A stretch of DNA of 48,809 nucleotides from contig NZ_VSMC01000024.1 of assembly GCF_008728965.1 (NCBI RefSeq), positions 1 to 48,809 on the forward strand, in the 5' to 3' direction. Below the pieces are notes generated by a model, which was given only the letters and a program-made list of their open reading frames with translations, did no database searches and was not told the origin of the DNA. The stretch's first letter is position 1, and each line of letters starts with the position of its first letter. Source of the stretch: Heminiphilus faecis (GTDB lineage Bacteria > Bacteroidota > Bacteroidia > Bacteroidales > Muribaculaceae). A program made the translations under genes and the position numbers. Positions 1 through 8,313 of the stretch are shown here, one piece after another.

Positions 1-70
1 TCCGAACAGAGAAGTTAAACCTCATCACGCCGATGGTACTGCGAAAGTGGGAGAGTAGGTAACCGCCCCC
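1..70 (+). rRNA. rrf: 5S ribosomal RNA, 3' part
   Basis: The first bases match the 3' half of bacterial 5S rRNA: the CCGAACA-GAAGTTAA segment, then the CCGATGGTACTGC and GGGAGAGTAGG blocks. The 5' half lies outside the window. The exact 3' end is estimated. It presumably closes an rRNA operon, because a strong terminator follows directly. Confidence 0.9.
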
Positions 71-73
71 TTC

Positions 74-106
74 AGGGTGCAAGCACAACGCTTGCACCCT
101 TTTTTT
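74..106 (+). terminator. Intrinsic terminator of the rRNA operon
   Basis: An 11-bp perfect stem (74-84 pairs with 90-100), with loop ACAAC, is followed by seven T residues. It lies immediately after the 5S rRNA. Confidence 0.93.
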
Positions 107-194
107 ATACCCCTACCTTTCACATCCATGTTTTCTGTATTGCAATAAGCTGCCTGTTATATCCGTTATATACATATTATAATAATTTATTCTG

Positions 195-1571
195 ATGCGG
201 AAGAAAATCATATTGTGCTTACAGGTATTTGTACTTTCTGTAATGCTGTTGTCATGTATTAATGATGATGTCACCGCCGATATGGCGGTGCAGCCCGAAT
301 TTTCTTGTGAAGTGTTGGATATGGGCACTGTGTTTACTGGTTTACCTTCGCCTGTGTATGCGTTTAAAGTATATAATCGTGATAAGGATGGTATTGTCAT
401 CGGTTCGATAGCCTTTCGCGACGAGTCTGTGACCGGTCGTTTCCTACTTAATGTGGATGGTGCGTCAGGTGAGGTTTTTGAAAATATTCTTATACGGGGA
501 AAAGATTCAATATATGTATTTGTCGAGGCTGTGTTGCCTCCTGTCGGAACACCGGAGCCTGTCCGCGTTTCCGTTCCGCTTGATTTTATGACCAATGGCG
601 TCAGGTCTACTGTTTTGCTTGAGGCGTCGGCTCAGGATGTGGTTCATGTCGAATCTGTGACCCTTGACGGTGTTACGGAGTGGGATGCCCGCTATCCGTA
701 TAATATATATGGTAATGTCACGGTGCCGGAAGGCTCTACGCTTAATATTGCACGCGGTGCCCGGCTCTATTTTCATGCCGGTGCAGGTTTGCATGTTTAT
801 GGGCATCTTGTTGTTGACGGAACATCCGATGCTCCTGTTGTGATGTGCGGTGACCGTTTCGGCTGCGTGGCTTCTTCTGCGGTGCCCTACGATGTTGTGC
901 CGGGGCAGTGGCGCGGTATTGAGCTGTCGGGTGCGTCAAGTGACGGTAATATGAATTATACGACGGTTGCCAATACGGAAAGAGGGATTGTTGCCGATGG
1001 TACATCACGGCTTCATCTGCTGAATTGTCGGTTGCGCAATTCGTCATCTTCGGTTTTGTCCGCTGTCGGTGCTGATGTCACTGCTGTCGGTTGCGAATTT
1101 TCCGGAGCACCTTCGGGAGTCGTTGTTCTTGACGGAGGCCATCATCTGTTCAATCATTGTACAATAGCCAATGATTATATATTTGCGCCGGTAGAAGAGG
1201 CCATGTTGATTTTGAAAGCGGAGCATACCGAGGTGTCTTGTGCCAATTCTATTGTATATGGTCTCGGAGCGTTGATGAGTCCCTTGGATATCTCTGGCCG
1301 TTCTGTCTTTTTTGAGCGTTGTCTGCTTAAAGCTAACGGCATTGATGATGCCGGTTTTTCGGAAATACTATGGGGCTTCGATCCTCGGTTTGACGTATCG
1401 CTTGAAGAATATCGTTTTGACTATCGGTTGACATCCGGTTCTCCGGCCATAGGTGCCGGTGACGCTTCACTGTCGCTGCCCGAAAGCTCGGTTGATTACT
1501 ATGGACTGCAGCGTGGTGCTGCTCCCGATCTCGGTGCGTATGTATACCGTGATACACCTCAAAGTAACTGA
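195..1571 (+). CDS. Exported lipoprotein with right-handed beta-helix domain
   Basis: This is a 458-residue protein with a lipoprotein signal peptide ending at Cys21 (LLSC). Residues about 30-140 look like a beta-sandwich. From about residue 155 there is a run of short beta-strand repeats rich in Gly, Asn and Val, typical of right-handed parallel beta-helix proteins; it ends with a DYRLTSGSPAIGAG-type motif seen in choice-of-anchor/beta-helix proteins of Bacteroidetes. It is probably anchored in the outer membrane. Beta-helix folds occur in polysaccharide lyases and adhesins, but no catalytic residues can be assigned, so enzyme activity is not claimed. The gene sits alone between the rRNA terminator and a promoter at 1576-1609. 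Confidence 0.75.
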   Translation: MRKKIILCLQVFVLSVMLLSCINDDVTADMAVQPEFSCEVLDMGTVFTGLPSPVYAFKVYNRDKDGIVIGSIAFRDESVTGRFLLNVDGASGEVFENILIRGKDSIYVFVEAVLPPVGTPEPVRVSVPLDFMTNGVRSTVLLEASAQDVVHVESVTLDGVTEWDARYPYNIYGNVTVPEGSTLNIARGARLYFHAGAGLHVYGHLVVDGTSDAPVVMCGDRFGCVASSAVPYDVVPGQWRGIELSGASSDGNMNYTTVANTERGIVADGTSRLHLLNCRLRNSSSSVLSAVGADVTAVGCEFSGAPSGVVVLDGGHHLFNHCTIANDYIFAPVEEAMLILKAEHTEVSCANSIVYGLGALMSPLDISGRSVFFERCLLKANGIDDAGFSEILWGFDPRFDVSLEEYRFDYRLTSGSPAIGAGDASLSLPESSVDYYGLQRGAAPDLGAYVYRDTPQSN

Positions 1572-1575
1572 AAAA

Positions 1576-1609
1576 TTGACTGAAATGTCAGTTTTATTTT
1601 ATACCTTTG
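1576..1609 (+). promoter_or_regulatory. Promoter of the DUF4199 gene
   Basis: A perfect Bacteroidetes -7 box, TACCTTTG, lies at 1602-1609, with TTG at 1576-1578 as a possible -33 element (gap 23, slightly long). The predicted start of transcription is about 1613, only a few bases before the ATG at 1617. Confidence 0.6.
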
Positions 1610-1616
1610 CAACCGT

Positions 1617-2165
1617 ATGAATGATGGAAAATCAACAGGACAGTCTCCTTATCGTCGGGGTGCTGATGCAGGCCTGATTTTGGGAGTATATCTTTGTGTC
1701 ATATTTTTTGCCACAGCCTACTCCATGACATATCCCATCCTAAGTCCGGTGTCATTGGTGCTTATTGCCGGTGTACCGGTATTTATCTACATGTCTTTGC
1801 GCCGATCTTATATAACAGATATGGGCAAGACTATTTTCTCATCATTGTGGATGGAGGGTATCGCTACGTTTTTTTTCGGCGGAGTGATATCGGCATTCGT
1901 ATCGGTGATTTATATGCGCTATGTCAATCCGGGATTTATTGATGCGCAGATTGATGCGATGATTTCGGTGTACAATCAGGCCGATTGGGAGCGTGGAAAA
2001 GAGTTGGCTGATGTAGTGTCGCGTGCGCGTGAAGCCCGTTTGATACCGCGTCCTATAGAATTTTCCATCAATATGTTGTGGCTCATTGTATTTTCCGGGT
2101 CCATTTTGTCGATGCTCATGTCCTTGCTTGTGCAGGCACGCGGTTATAATAAAAAACATAAATAA
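1617..2165 (+). CDS. DUF4199 family membrane protein
   Basis: This 182-residue integral membrane protein has predicted helices at roughly residues 18-38, 42-60, 76-100 and 146-168, with a soluble Asp/Glu/Arg-rich segment between the third and fourth. Length and topology fit the DUF4199 family of Bacteroidetes, whose function is unknown. The next gene is a GT2 glycosyltransferase starting nine bases after the stop; this order is common in the order and suggests a shared envelope role. The predicted transcript start is almost at the ATG, so the 5' leader is very short. Confidence 0.82.
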   Translation: MNDGKSTGQSPYRRGADAGLILGVYLCVIFFATAYSMTYPILSPVSLVLIAGVPVFIYMSLRRSYITDMGKTIFSSLWMEGIATFFFGGVISAFVSVIYMRYVNPGFIDAQIDAMISVYNQADWERGKELADVVSRAREARLIPRPIEFSINMLWLIVFSGSILSMLMSLLVQARGYNKKHK

Positions 2166-2174
2166 ATTTTGGCG

Positions 2175-3137
2175 ATGGATATTTCTGTAGTCGTTCCTTT
2201 ATATAATGAGGCGGAGTCTCTGCCCGAGCTTGAGGCATGGATTACCCGTGTCATGAATGAAAATAACTTCACGTATGAGATACTTTTCATTAATGACGGT
2301 TCTACCGATGATTCATGGGAAGTGATTAAGCGGCTCCGGCAGCAGAACCCTAACGTGAAGGGAGTAAGCTTTAGACGTAACTATGGGAAATCGCCGGCAC
2401 TGAACACCGGCTTTCAGAGAGCTCAGGGCGATGTTGTAATAACAATGGATGCGGATTTACAAGACAGTCCCGATGAAATTCCCGAGCTTTACCGCATGAT
2501 TACCCAAGACAGGTATGACCTTGTATCGGGATGGAAGCAAAAACGCTATGATCCGCTGTCTAAGACCATACCTACCAAGCTGTTTAACGCCACTGCACGC
2601 AAAGTGAGCGGTATACGCAATCTGCATGACTTCAATTGCGGCCTTAAAGCCTACCGCAATAAAGTAGTAAAACGCATAGAGGTTTACGGCGACATGCACC
2701 GATATGTCCCTTATCTCGCAAAAAATGCCGGATTCAACCGCATAGGAGAAAAGGTAGTGCATCATCAGGCCCGGAAGTACGGTACTACTAAATTTGGACT
2801 CGACCGCTTTGTAAACGGTTATCTTGATCTCGCAACACTTTGGTTTACCTCGCGCTTCGGGATTAAGCCGATGCACTTTTTCGGATTGCTCGGAAGCCTT
2901 ATGTTTTTCTTGGGTCTTATTGCCGTGGCTGTTGTAGGCTTCACAAAATTGTACGACATGCATCACGGCAACCACTATATTCTTGTTACGGATTCGCCTT
3001 ATTTTTACTTGGCGCTGACAGCAATGCTGTTGGGTGCGCAATTGTTTCTGACCGGTTTTATCGGAGAGTTGATCGTGCGCAATTCCGATCGTCGCAATGA
3101 ATATGAGATAGAAGAAGAAATAACGACACATTGTTAA
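2175..3137 (+). CDS. GT2 glycosyltransferase with C-terminal membrane anchor
   Basis: This 320-residue protein belongs to the GtrB/ArnC/DPM1-like branch of family 2 glycosyltransferases, which move a sugar from a nucleotide donor to polyprenyl phosphate at the inner face of the cytoplasmic membrane. The N-terminal GT-A domain has VVVPLYNE at residues 5-12, NDGSTDD near 40 and the metal-binding D92-x-D94 in MDADLQD. Two transmembrane helices follow at about 235-260 and 275-300. The ATG at 2175 is chosen over an upstream TTG two codons earlier. It is translated close behind the DUF4199 gene. The sugar and the final polymer cannot be read from the sequence. Confidence 0.9.
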   Translation: MDISVVVPLYNEAESLPELEAWITRVMNENNFTYEILFINDGSTDDSWEVIKRLRQQNPNVKGVSFRRNYGKSPALNTGFQRAQGDVVITMDADLQDSPDEIPELYRMITQDRYDLVSGWKQKRYDPLSKTIPTKLFNATARKVSGIRNLHDFNCGLKAYRNKVVKRIEVYGDMHRYVPYLAKNAGFNRIGEKVVHHQARKYGTTKFGLDRFVNGYLDLATLWFTSRFGIKPMHFFGLLGSLMFFLGLIAVAVVGFTKLYDMHHGNHYILVTDSPYFYLALTAMLLGAQLFLTGFIGELIVRNSDRRNEYEIEEEITTHC

Positions 3138-3152
3138 TAGATATAATTTGAA

Positions 3153-3683
3153 ATGAACGCTTATCCGCAATTTTACGACCTTGTTTCACGTCGTTACTCA
3201 TGCCGTAATTACAGCGACCGCAAAGTGCCTGAAGATTTGCTTGTCGCCATACTTGATATAGTACGTCTTGCTCCTTCTGCCTGCAACAAGCAGCCGTGGC
3301 GTTTTCTTGTCATAGATGACGCCGCGCAGAGCGAGGTCCTGCGAAAGAGTTATTCGCGGGAGTGGTTTGACAATGCGCCGGTCTATATTGTGGCTCTCGG
3401 CACGCATGATGAAGCTTGGCACCGCGGCTTTGACGGAAAGGACCACACTGATGTGGATGTGGCTATTGCCGTGGAGCATCTATGTCTTGCTGCTACCTCT
3501 GTGGGACTGGGAACCTGTTGGGTATGCAACTTTGACCTTGCGATAGTCAAAGATGGACTCCAGTTGCCTGACAATGTCGAGCCTATAGCCATAATCCCTA
3601 TAGGATATCCTGTCGACGGAGAAACTGTACCTGAAAAGAAGCGTAAGGCATTAGACGATATTGTGAAATGGGGAAAATTCTGA
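3153..3683 (+). CDS. Nitroreductase family FMN-dependent oxidoreductase
   Basis: This 176-residue protein has the nitroreductase fold. The N-terminal motif RRYSCRNYSDRKVP (about residues 13-26) binds FMN phosphate, SACNKQPWRF (about 42-51) is the usual SxxNxQPWxF loop, and a GLGTCWVCNF segment sits near residues 118-127. Enzymes of this size reduce quinones, flavins or nitro compounds with NAD(P)H; the real substrate is unknown. Its 3' end overlaps the next gene by 16 bases, so the two are probably translated together, though a functional link is not evident. Confidence 0.9.
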   Translation: MNAYPQFYDLVSRRYSCRNYSDRKVPEDLLVAILDIVRLAPSACNKQPWRFLVIDDAAQSEVLRKSYSREWFDNAPVYIVALGTHDEAWHRGFDGKDHTDVDVAIAVEHLCLAATSVGLGTCWVCNFDLAIVKDGLQLPDNVEPIAIIPIGYPVDGETVPEKKRKALDDIVKWGKF

Positions 3684-4279
3684 AACTGGTCTTACTCGCA
3701 TGTATGCTTGTCGTCTTACATACGTCATGCAACACATCGGGGTGTACTGAAAACAAGAGTTCCATACCGCTTGCGGGATTTTATTCCTACGAGACACTTG
3801 GCGCTATTACTGTAAACGAGATTTCTATCGGGGGGGTGGATGCTCCTGACGACTCGTTGCTGCTTGACAATGGTTCGGCTGGCAAAATGTATCTGCCTTT
3901 CCGATCTACAGCCGAGGAGACAAGTTACTTTATACGATATGAATCGGAGCAACTTGGTGGTGGCGCATTGTACGATATCATAACGTTCAATTACACTTCA
4001 ATCCCTTATTTTGCTTCGGAGGAGTGCGGCGCTATGTTTCGCTATAAGATCAATGAGATGTATTATACGAAGCATCTGATAGACTCCGTCGGCTTGGTTG
4101 ACAGTCTTATAACCAATGAGGATGTGGAGAAAATCCATATCTATTTCCGCACAGCCGACATTGAAAAACCCGATGCTCCTGACGACCCCGATAGTCCTGA
4201 TGTGCCCGGAGACAATCCCGATAATCCTGATGACAATCCCGGAGATAACCCCGGCCAAAACGAAACTCCTGACGAATGA
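3668..4279 (+). CDS. DUF6452 family lipoprotein with Pro/Asp-rich tail
   Basis: This 203-residue protein has a lipoprotein signal peptide with Cys at residue 21 (LHTSC). The body, starting NKSSIPLAGFYSY, fits the DUF6452 family, found in Bacteroidales next to DUF6048 proteins. Residues from about 168 on form a low-complexity tail of repeated Pro-Asp-Asn/Gly units (PDNPDDNPGDNPG). The start overlaps the nitroreductase gene and the stop overlaps the DUF6048 start by four bases (ATGA), so the pair is translationally coupled. Function is unknown; an envelope role with the adjacent beta-barrel-like protein is an inference. Confidence 0.82.
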   Translation: MGKILKLVLLACMLVVLHTSCNTSGCTENKSSIPLAGFYSYETLGAITVNEISIGGVDAPDDSLLLDNGSAGKMYLPFRSTAEETSYFIRYESEQLGGGALYDIITFNYTSIPYFASEECGAMFRYKINEMYYTKHLIDSVGLVDSLITNEDVEKIHIYFRTADIEKPDAPDDPDSPDVPGDNPDNPDDNPGDNPGQNETPDE

Positions 4280-5160
4280 ACCGATTCTGTATAATATTAT
4301 TGATCGGCGCTTTGGCCCTGTCAGCAGCGGCTCAACGACGCATTACTCCGGTGGACAATCCTGATAAAAAGCGTGGTGCTCCTGTTGTTCCGGAGGCAGT
4401 CGATACTGTGGCCGGTGGTCGTCCTGCAAGTGTTGTTGAAACTACCGATTTGGCCGGACATACCGTTCTTGTCGATACTATCTCGGGTGAGGAGTATCGT
4501 GACACTATTCTCACTACCGCTCCTAAACTCATCTATCCTCGATTCGATGCTGTTACTGTCGGAGTCAATGTGTGGGACCCTCTGATGCGTTGTTTCGGGC
4601 AAAAATACGGACTCATAGGCTTTTGGGGAGAGCTTAGTCTGCATAATTGGATAAAGCCTGCCGTTGAGATAGGTCTGGGGTCTGCCAACTATACTCCGGA
4701 TGATGGTAATTATACTTACAAGTCATCTATAGCGCCCTATTTCAAGATTGGACTTAACTATAATTTTCTATATAATTCCAATCCCGATTATTCTGTTTAT
4801 GCCGGGTTGCGTTACGGTGTCAGCAACTTCAGTTATGAGGTTACTGATGTGACTATGAACCAAGGCTATTGGGATGAAAACGTATCTTTCGACATTCCCT
4901 CCCAACGTGCTACAGTCGGCTATTTTGAGGCTATGGTAGGCATACGGGTCAAAGTTCTTGGCAATGTGTCGCTCGGATGGGAGCTAAAGGTGCACCGTAT
5001 AGCGCATGGAGGCAAGGGTGAATATGGAGAGCCGTGGTATGTGCCCGGCTACGGAGCCAAGTCTTCATTATTCAATGCTTCGTTTTCAGTCAGCTATACG
5101 CTGCCACTCGGCAGACGGCAGACTATGGTGCCACCCGGTGCCGATGCCGAAGAGGAATAA
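4276..5160 (+). CDS. DUF6048 family outer-membrane beta-barrel-like protein
   Basis: This 294-residue exported protein has a cleavable signal peptide (about residues 1-19, ending SAAAQ). After a linker of about 60 residues come alternating aromatic/Gly strands (GLIGFWGELSLHNW, PYFKIGLNYNF, YAGLRYGVSNFSYEV) and a final strand SFSVSYTLPL, the pattern of a small outer-membrane beta-barrel. It matches DUF6048, which occurs beside DUF6452 lipoproteins. The ATGA overlap with the upstream gene indicates a two-gene unit. Function is unknown. Confidence 0.8.
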   Translation: MNRFCIILLIGALALSAAAQRRITPVDNPDKKRGAPVVPEAVDTVAGGRPASVVETTDLAGHTVLVDTISGEEYRDTILTTAPKLIYPRFDAVTVGVNVWDPLMRCFGQKYGLIGFWGELSLHNWIKPAVEIGLGSANYTPDDGNYTYKSSIAPYFKIGLNYNFLYNSNPDYSVYAGLRYGVSNFSYEVTDVTMNQGYWDENVSFDIPSQRATVGYFEAMVGIRVKVLGNVSLGWELKVHRIAHGGKGEYGEPWYVPGYGAKSSLFNASFSVSYTLPLGRRQTMVPPGADAEEE

Positions 5161-5202
5161 TTTACAGCGACATCCGATTATCAGGCTGACATAACAATTA
5201 GG

Positions 5203-5253
5203 CCTGCCAAGTATACATGTCATCGGTCATTACCTGACATGTGCATTGGCAGG
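5203..5253. terminator. Long interrupted hairpin between convergent genes
   Basis: The outer arms CCTGCCAA/TTGGCAGG and the inner arms CATGTCA/TGACATG form one long hairpin with an internal loop and a 12-base apex. It lies between converging genes ending at 5160 and 5278. There is no clear T-tract on either side, so termination in both directions is a likely but unproven role. Confidence 0.5.
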
Positions 5254-5277
5254 ATGCAAAAATTTAGTGCGAAGACG

Positions 5278-5499
5278 TCATCTCTTTTTATTGAGATCGT
5301 CTTCGCGTTCTTTACGTAACCGCTCGCGTTTTTTCAAAAAGAAGTGCAAAAGCACTATGCACAGCAATGTCAAGCCTATTATGCTGAAATAATAGCCATA
5401 ATTGCCGGCAAAAAACTCACCGCGGCCGATGTAGCTCATAACACCAAGGTATACGAGGAGTATGAGCGGTACAAATGTAGATTTTTTCATAGGTACCAT
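5278..5499 (-). CDS. Small two-helix membrane protein
   Basis: This 73-residue protein has two predicted transmembrane helices (about residues 8-24 and 33-54) followed by a strongly charged Lys/Arg/Glu tail of about 18 residues. ATG codons at 5499 and 5490 are both possible starts. It lies 12 bases behind the exonuclease gene on the same strand, which argues that it is a real cotranscribed gene. I do not recognise a named family. Confidence 0.68.
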   Translation of the reverse strand: MVPMKKSTFVPLILLVYLGVMSYIGRGEFFAGNYGYYFSIIGLTLLCIVLLHFFLKKRERLRKEREDDLNKKR

Positions 5500-5511
5500 A
5501 GCGATTTTTCT

Positions 5512-6159
5512 TTAACGGTTGGTGTCATTGCTTTCGTCGACATGTTTTATATAAGGCGACCGGCAAGGATCAAAACGACCTGCCGTGAGGTGAGAGTAAA
5601 TTTTCAGACAAGCCCACGCGTCAATGGAGGCGTAGGTCTGCTGAGGGGTTGATAGTGTCGAGGCTTCCCAGTTGGAGAGCCGTTGACTTTTTGATATACG
5701 TTCGCCGAATATTATGCCATAAATTTTCTGCAGACTGCAGTCAAGGATATTAAACTCTTTGACAAGATCCTGCAGATCGACGAAGCCGGCTGGCTGAAAA
5801 TCATGCAACTTGTGCATGACATGAAAGTCGTCTTTCAGCGACAGCCCGACCTTTGTAATCCGGGGATTTTCGATAAGGTCGCGCAATTCATCGGGAAAGC
5901 CGAACTTGTTAATGCGGAAAAGGTAACAGCACTCTTCGGTGGCAAACTGCATCAGTGCCACCTGATTTGTGCGCCCTTTTCTGAACGACGGTTTTGTCTC
6001 GGTGTCGAATCCCACTACAGGGAAACGCCTGATTGTTTCAAGCGCACTCTTGGCCTGCTCAACCGTGTTTATCACTATGATATGTCCGGGATAAGTGACG
6101 GTCGGTAGAGCGGAGAGTTGCTCCTTTGTGATAGACAGTACTAATGTATTGACATTCAT
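5512..6159 (-). CDS. 3'-5' exonuclease domain protein (DEDDy family)
   Basis: This 215-residue protein is an RNase D/WRN-type exonuclease. The three motifs are visible: GFDTETKPSF (ExoI, D-x-E), GLSLKDDFHVM (ExoII) and TYASIDAWA (ExoIII, YxxxD). It has no helicase or HRDC domain, so it is a stand-alone nuclease that should remove nucleotides from DNA or RNA 3' ends using two metal ions. The ATG at 6159 is chosen because the upstream extension has no exonuclease character. The physiological target is unknown. Confidence 0.88.
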   Translation of the reverse strand: MNVNTLVLSITKEQLSALPTVTYPGHIIVINTVEQAKSALETIRRFPVVGFDTETKPSFRKGRTNQVALMQFATEECCYLFRINKFGFPDELRDLIENPRITKVGLSLKDDFHVMHKLHDFQPAGFVDLQDLVKEFNILDCSLQKIYGIIFGERISKSQRLSNWEASTLSTPQQTYASIDAWACLKIYSHLTAGRFDPCRSPYIKHVDESNDTNR

Positions 6160-6308
6160 AATAAAAATAAGTAGATTTCTCTTGAACGGCGTTAACGCTT
6201 GGCGTAAAGTTAGTAAATAATGGTGAAATAAATACACTTTTATGCCGGGAATCGGTGTATTTTTAACATTTAAACAGATTCATAGTGTTTTTCGGGGAAT
6301 GCAGTGTG

Positions 6309-6935
6309 TCAAATAGTTGTAAATTTAACACCAATAAAATTACGTTCGATATAACGCTTTATAAACGATGATGTGTCGGCTGCTATAATCTTGTCGTTGT
6401 CGAAAAATGTATTATATACAACCTCCAGCAATCGAATGCCACGCGACTTTATGGCTTCAAGAGACAGCAGGGTGTGGTTGATTGAGCCGAGTACTCCGTT
6501 GGTGACCAAAATGAGCGGCATTCGGCGAGTGGTCACGTAGTCTATTGTAAAAAAATCGTCTGTAATCGGAACCATAAGTCCTCCGGCTCCTTCGACAAGC
6601 ACAGTGTCATATCGCTCGCTCAGTTGTCGGGAACAGCGGTCGATAAGGTCGAGGTCTATGCTCTTGCCGTCCAGTTTTGCCGCGAGCTGGGCCGAGGCGG
6701 GATATGTGAAAATTACCGGCGCGGTCAGGCGGGCTGTATCCTCGGGCAATAATCCGGTTCCTGTTATCTCTCGATGTTTTAATATGTCTTCCGACATGTC
6801 TGTATTGCCGGTCTGAATAAACTTCTGTGTTATCACGGACTTGCCTTCTGCCATAAGGCGGCGGGCTATGATGCCGGTGGCGTATGTCTTGCCTGCATCG
6901 GTGTCTATGCCCGAAATAAATATTATATCACTCAT
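6309..6935 (-). CDS. bioD: Dethiobiotin synthetase
   Basis: This 208-residue ATP-dependent enzyme closes the ureido ring of dethiobiotin from 7,8-diaminopelargonate and CO2. The P-loop GIDTDAGKT spans residues 9-17, the KFIQTG segment follows near 38, and VEGAGGLMVPI near residue 114 is the second conserved family motif. The length is normal for the family. The start overlaps the end of the bioGC gene by eight bases, placing it third in a bioF-bioGC-bioD unit. Activity is cytoplasmic. Confidence 0.95.
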   Translation of the reverse strand: MSDIIFISGIDTDAGKTYATGIIARRLMAEGKSVITQKFIQTGNTDMSEDILKHREITGTGLLPEDTARLTAPVIFTYPASAQLAAKLDGKSIDLDLIDRCSRQLSERYDTVLVEGAGGLMVPITDDFFTIDYVTTRRMPLILVTNGVLGSINHTLLSLEAIKSRGIRLLEVVYNTFFDNDKIIAADTSSFIKRYIERNFIGVKFTTI

Positions 6936-8313
6936 TGCTGCGCTTTTTTATAATGATGTATATTGGTCGGTAGGTTAGCGGCGCTCCTGACGATGTGACC
7001 GGATATCCACGGGTGAAATCGGTGACCGTCATGGCGGTGTGGCGTAGTGCGTTGACTCCGGTGTTGCGCAGGTGTGACATTACATGCCGCGGTGAAGGGA
7101 AGTTGAGTTTCATCTCGCTCTCTTCAAGAGCTATCACATCGCAGTTTTCCGGTATCATGGCTCTAAGTTCGTCGGCAGAATAGTAACGTAACGGCAGGTG
7201 AGTGACTTCCGATACCTCCGCTATATTTTGCGGGCCGAAAGTGGAGAGGACGATGAGCCCTCTGGATTTTACGACACGAGCGGCATGATACAGAAACTTA
7301 GGCAGTGATTGAAACCATTGTATACATGAGGCCGACGTTATGACGTCAAATGTGTCATCCGGTACGTCGGCTATGAGTTTTTCTCCGTCGCAGGCAGTTA
7401 TATTTGTATTTGCCGGAATTCCCTTGACTGGCTGTGGAGCGAGATCCCATAGCGACAGGTCGGCAAGAGGCCATGATGTGGCATATAGGGCTGTCAGAAA
7501 GCCTGTGCCATAGCCGATCTCGAGTATCGATGATGGTGACTCGGTGGTGTGAGCCAGCCACAGAGTGTGAAGATGATGGGCTATCTCTCTCTGTACTGAC
7601 GCATTGTCGTCGTAGCGTGAGGCGCTTTTGCTGAATTTTTCACCTACAAGGCGCTTGTCTATTATCTCCTGCTCGATAAGGACCTGCCAGTCGGGCATAT
7701 GACCCGAGGCAATTGTGCGTATTCGGTTATGGCCGTCCCATTCCCGACGCAGGTTATCGGGGGGAAATATTCTGTCGTTTTCGGCGATTATGACGCGGTC
7801 CCATGTAGAATGGCCGTAGGCTGAAGCATCTGAACGGTAGAGTGTACTTATCGACAATAGCTCGTTGCGCAGATCTTCAATATCGCGTTGCGGCATGTGG
7901 CTTCTGAAGTTCTCGTAAGTTTCGCGGGAGTCACACATGCGACGGTAGAATTTTTCGAGATTTCTGCTGTCAAGCCTGTCAAGAGTGCCTTGGAATATAT
8001 CTTCAGGTATTCCCAGCAGGTCATCAATGGGGTGCAGCGAGCCGTTTACCGCTATCTTCAGTGTGGGTTTTATTTTGTATTGTTTTATGACAGATTGAGC
8101 CATGAAAACACCGAATGACCATGCGAATATATACAAGTCGTCATAGCGGGCAAGGGGTGTGGTGTCAAAATTGACAACGGAGTAGTCCCACACTGTCATT
8201 ATGTCACATCCTTCGATGCGCAGTTGTCGGAACGGATCGGCCGACATGCCCCATCCTGCAAATATGATTATAAGGCTATTGTTGTTCTCAAATGAAGTAA
8301 ACTCCTGTTTCAT
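6928..8313 (-). CDS. bioGC: BioG-BioC fusion: pimeloyl-ACP methyl ester esterase and malonyl-ACP methyltransferase
   Basis: This 461-residue two-domain protein combines the first and last steps of pimelate-moiety synthesis. Residues about 1-215 are BioG (DUF452), an alpha/beta-hydrolase with nucleophile Ser66 in AWSFG and likely Asp180 and His205. Residues about 223-458 are BioC, an SAM-dependent methyltransferase with the glycine-rich LEIGYGTGF motif at 264-272. BioC methylates malonyl-ACP so that fatty-acid enzymes can extend it, and BioG removes the methyl ester to stop extension. The gene overlaps both bioF (four bases) and bioD (eight bases). Such fusions are known in Bacteroides. Confidence 0.93.
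   Translation of the reverse strand: MKQEFTSFENNNSLIIIFAGWGMSADPFRQLRIEGCDIMTVWDYSVVNFDTTPLARYDDLYIFAWSFGVFMAQSVIKQYKIKPTLKIAVNGSLHPIDDLLGIPEDIFQGTLDRLDSRNLEKFYRRMCDSRETYENFRSHMPQRDIEDLRNELLSISTLYRSDASAYGHSTWDRVIIAENDRIFPPDNLRREWDGHNRIRTIASGHMPDWQVLIEQEIIDKRLVGEKFSKSASRYDDNASVQREIAHHLHTLWLAHTTESPSSILEIGYGTGFLTALYATSWPLADLSLWDLAPQPVKGIPANTNITACDGEKLIADVPDDTFDVITSASCIQWFQSLPKFLYHAARVVKSRGLIVLSTFGPQNIAEVSEVTHLPLRYYSADELRAMIPENCDVIALEESEMKLNFPSPRHVMSHLRNTGVNALRHTAMTVTDFTRGYPVTSSGAPLTYRPIYIIIKKRSNE

Noticed and set aside
2457-3170. 237-codon frame on the minus strand
   Set aside because: It lies opposite the GT2 glycosyltransferase gene, which has clear family motifs; the translated frame has no recognisable domain.
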